From NCBI GenBank assembly GCA_958439155.1, contig CAUBUJ010000006.1:1-23048 (forward strand): a DNA stretch of 23,048 nt, given 5' to 3'. Under the pieces are notes generated by a model that was not told the DNA's origin, searched no databases, and saw only the letters and a program-made list of their open reading frames with translations. The position numbers and the translations under genes were made by a program. This document shows, one piece after another, positions 22,036-23,048 of this stretch. Origin of the DNA: an uncultured Veillonellaceae bacterium. Lineage in GTDB: Bacteria; Bacillota; Negativicutes; Veillonellales; Dialisteraceae. Positions within the stretch are counted from its first letter, which is position 1. The number at the start of each line of letters is the position of its first letter.

Positions 22036-22890
22036 TCAATAATGGAAATGGAGAACTTCTTCCACAATGGCAGTCAATTTCTCCACTGCGTAATCCATGA
22101 AAATTTTTCCCTTTTCATAGGTGGCTTCTTTCGGATCGCCGATAACCCCGTGAGCGGACACATCATTGGTTTTCCAGCCCATCGTAATCGGGCCATAGAG
22201 GGAAATAAACTTGTCTTTCGCAAACTGGGCATCCGGTGTTTCGTCCACCGCCGCGTCCATATCCACCAGATCCTGATCAATATAGAGCATGAGCGAAGTT
22301 TCCAGTTCGCACGCGTGGAACACGCCGTAAGGACTCTTGGAGGTCTTCACCTTTTTCATGATATCCTGCCAGAAATTGGTGAACCACCAGTCGAATACAT
22401 ACACCTCAATGCCGTACTTGACCCGCATATCCCGGGAGATCAGGTTCAGCATATCCGTATTGCCGCCGTGGCTGTTGGTGAGCATCACTTTTTTGAAGCC
22501 GTGCTTCACCATACAGCTCACATATTCATCAAGCACATCGTAAAGTGTATGAGCCGTCAAAGTCATCGTCCCGGGAAACGCCATGTGTTCATTGCTCTTC
22601 CCTACCGTAATCTGCGGGGCGATAATGACATTTTCCCCTTCAAAATGCCCAGTCACTTTCGAAAAATTCTGAAGCAGCGAGCGGAGGATGATCGTGTCTG
22701 TCCCAACCGGCAGATGCGGCCCGTGCTGCTCAATGGCGGAAATGGGAAGGAGCACGATAGAGTGATCTTTGTCAAGCGCCCCGATTTCCCTGCTTTTTAA
22801 ACGTTTGAAAATTGCAAGATCAAATGCAACAAATTTTAGGTAGCCGTAGCTCCTATAGCTATTCACTTCACAAGATGGCTGCCTGACCAC
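22036..22890 (-). CDS. Creatininase-family amidohydrolase (5' end uncertain)
   Basis: Up to 284 aa from a GTG at 22890. The family covers creatinine amidohydrolase, the archaeal riboflavin enzyme ArfB and MftE; they hydrolyse cyclic or formyl amides at a metal centre. Metal ligands are visible: ISAIEQHGPHLPVGTD (Glu54, His56, Asp65), TNSHGGN (His141) and FHACELETS (Glu195/197). The family body starts at about residue 33 (SREIGALDKDHSIVLLPI). Everything before it (VRQPSCEVNSYRSYGY...) does not look like family sequence, and no ATG, GTG or TTG lies in frame between the GTG at 22866 and the body. No good ribosome site is seen. The start may have been replaced by a rearrangement, or translation may use GTG. 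It lies 6 nt ahead of the ECF ATPase gene, pointing to an amide substrate imported by that transporter; that is inference. Confidence 0.82.
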   Translation of the reverse strand: MVRQPSCEVNSYRSYGYLKFVAFDLAIFKRLKSREIGALDKDHSIVLLPISAIEQHGPHLPVGTDTIILRSLLQNFSKVTGHFEGENVIIAPQITVGKSNEHMAFPGTMTLTAHTLYDVLDEYVSCMVKHGFKKVMLTNSHGGNTDMLNLISRDMRVKYGIEVYVFDWWFTNFWQDIMKKVKTSKSPYGVFHACELETSLMLYIDQDLVDMDAAVDETPDAQFAKDKFISLYGPITMGWKTNDVSAHGVIGDPKEATYEKGKIFMDYAVEKLTAIVEEVLHFHY

Positions 22891-22898
22891 TTCTCATC

Positions 22899-22966
22899 AT
22901 GGCGGAAAAGAATTGTCAACACTGACGCTTATGCGGCTATTCGTGTTTACTATTCTTTTCCGCCAT
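22899..22966. repeat. Imperfect 24-nt inverted repeat upstream of the creatininase gene
   Basis: Arms 22899-22922 and 22943-22966 match at 22 of 24 positions when one is reversed (ATGGCGGAAAAGAAT is exact in both), around a 20-nt loop. There is no T run on either side, so it is not an intrinsic terminator. Each arm, read outward, contains a short frame with almost the same ending (MAEKNCQH on the plus strand, MAEKNSKHE on the minus strand), as though an end of a gene had been copied in inverted orientation. Confidence 0.6.
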
Positions 22967-23048
22967 TGATACACTATCCCCGCAGCCATCCATCCTATCA
23001 ACCAGCTCTTCCCAGTACTCATTAGAGCTCTTGCCGCCAAACATTTTT
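22937..23048 (-). CDS. Partial or very small ORF at the window edge
   Basis: A minus-strand frame runs off the right edge and ends at TAG (22939-22937). Visible residues are KMFGGKSSNEYWEELVDRMD, then GCGDSVSMAEKNSKHE. It could be the C-terminus of a larger gene or a 35-residue protein starting at the ATG at 23044; the ribosome site would lie outside the window. Codon use is like that of the neighbours. Its last ten codons are one arm of the inverted repeat at 22899-22966. I do not recognise a family. Confidence 0.35.
   Translation of the reverse strand, partial: KMFGGKSSNEYWEELVDRMDGCGDSVSMAEKNSKHE

Noticed and set aside
22801..23048. Insertion sequence end at the right edge
   Set aside because: There is an inverted repeat and a short frame, but no transposase motif or target duplication is visible in the window, so an IS cannot be claimed.
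1..23048. CRISPR array, rRNA genes, prophage or conjugative genes
   Set aside because: No regularly spaced direct repeats, rRNA segments, integrase, phage structural or transfer proteins were seen on either strand.

Overview
The window reads as a piece of chromosome from a diderm Firmicute of the class Negativicutes, probably the Veillonellales (Dialister/Megasphaera-like). This rests on three things: a Bacillus-type dnaG-rpoD-trmK-nif3 'macromolecular synthesis' block, a flavodoxin close to the classic Megasphaera elsdenii protein, and GlnRS plus FtsEX/M23/CtpA envelope genes. The genus is an inference; there is no rRNA. Every convincing gene lies on the minus strand, so transcription runs from high to low coordinates. 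The long plus-strand reading frames are antisense shadows.

Layout in transcription order (right to left). (1) 22.8-23.05 kb: a partial or small ORF, an imperfect 24-nt inverted repeat, and an odd 5' end for a creatininase-family amidohydrolase gene. (2) 19.0-22.9 kb: a creatininase, a fused double-ATPase EcfA, EcfT and a six-helix S-like protein, forming a dedicated ECF importer of unknown substrate; a 16-nt perfect palindrome lies between the last two genes. (3) 14.7-18.7 kb: ftsE-ftsX-coiled-coil M23 peptidase-ctpA, a septal peptidoglycan hydrolase control module. (4) 12.2-14.6 kb: glnS with its own promoter, followed by a small secreted protein. (5) 9.9-12.1 kb: two paralogous flavodoxins and a class I aminotransferase. 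(6) 7.2-9.7 kb: a secreted repeat protein, a zinc-ribbon Nudix hydrolase and uppP. (7) 6.35-7.08 kb: an ATP-grasp protein of R2K type. (8) 1.2-6.3 kb: dnaG, rpoD, tRNA(CAU), trmK, nif3. (9) 0.14-1.1 kb: an NlpC/P60 hydrolase behind a structured leader.

Several good sigma-A promoters and intrinsic terminators divide the block into transcription units: TTGACA-17-TACAAT before a flavodoxin, GTGACA-17-TATAAT before glnS, ATGACA-17-TACAAT before nlpC, and a promoter and terminator that make the tRNA its own unit inside the rpoD-trmK gap. Most of the window is housekeeping. The least explained part is the creatininase-ECF operon and the repeat-rich junction at its upstream edge. No mobile element, CRISPR array or phage gene could be supported.
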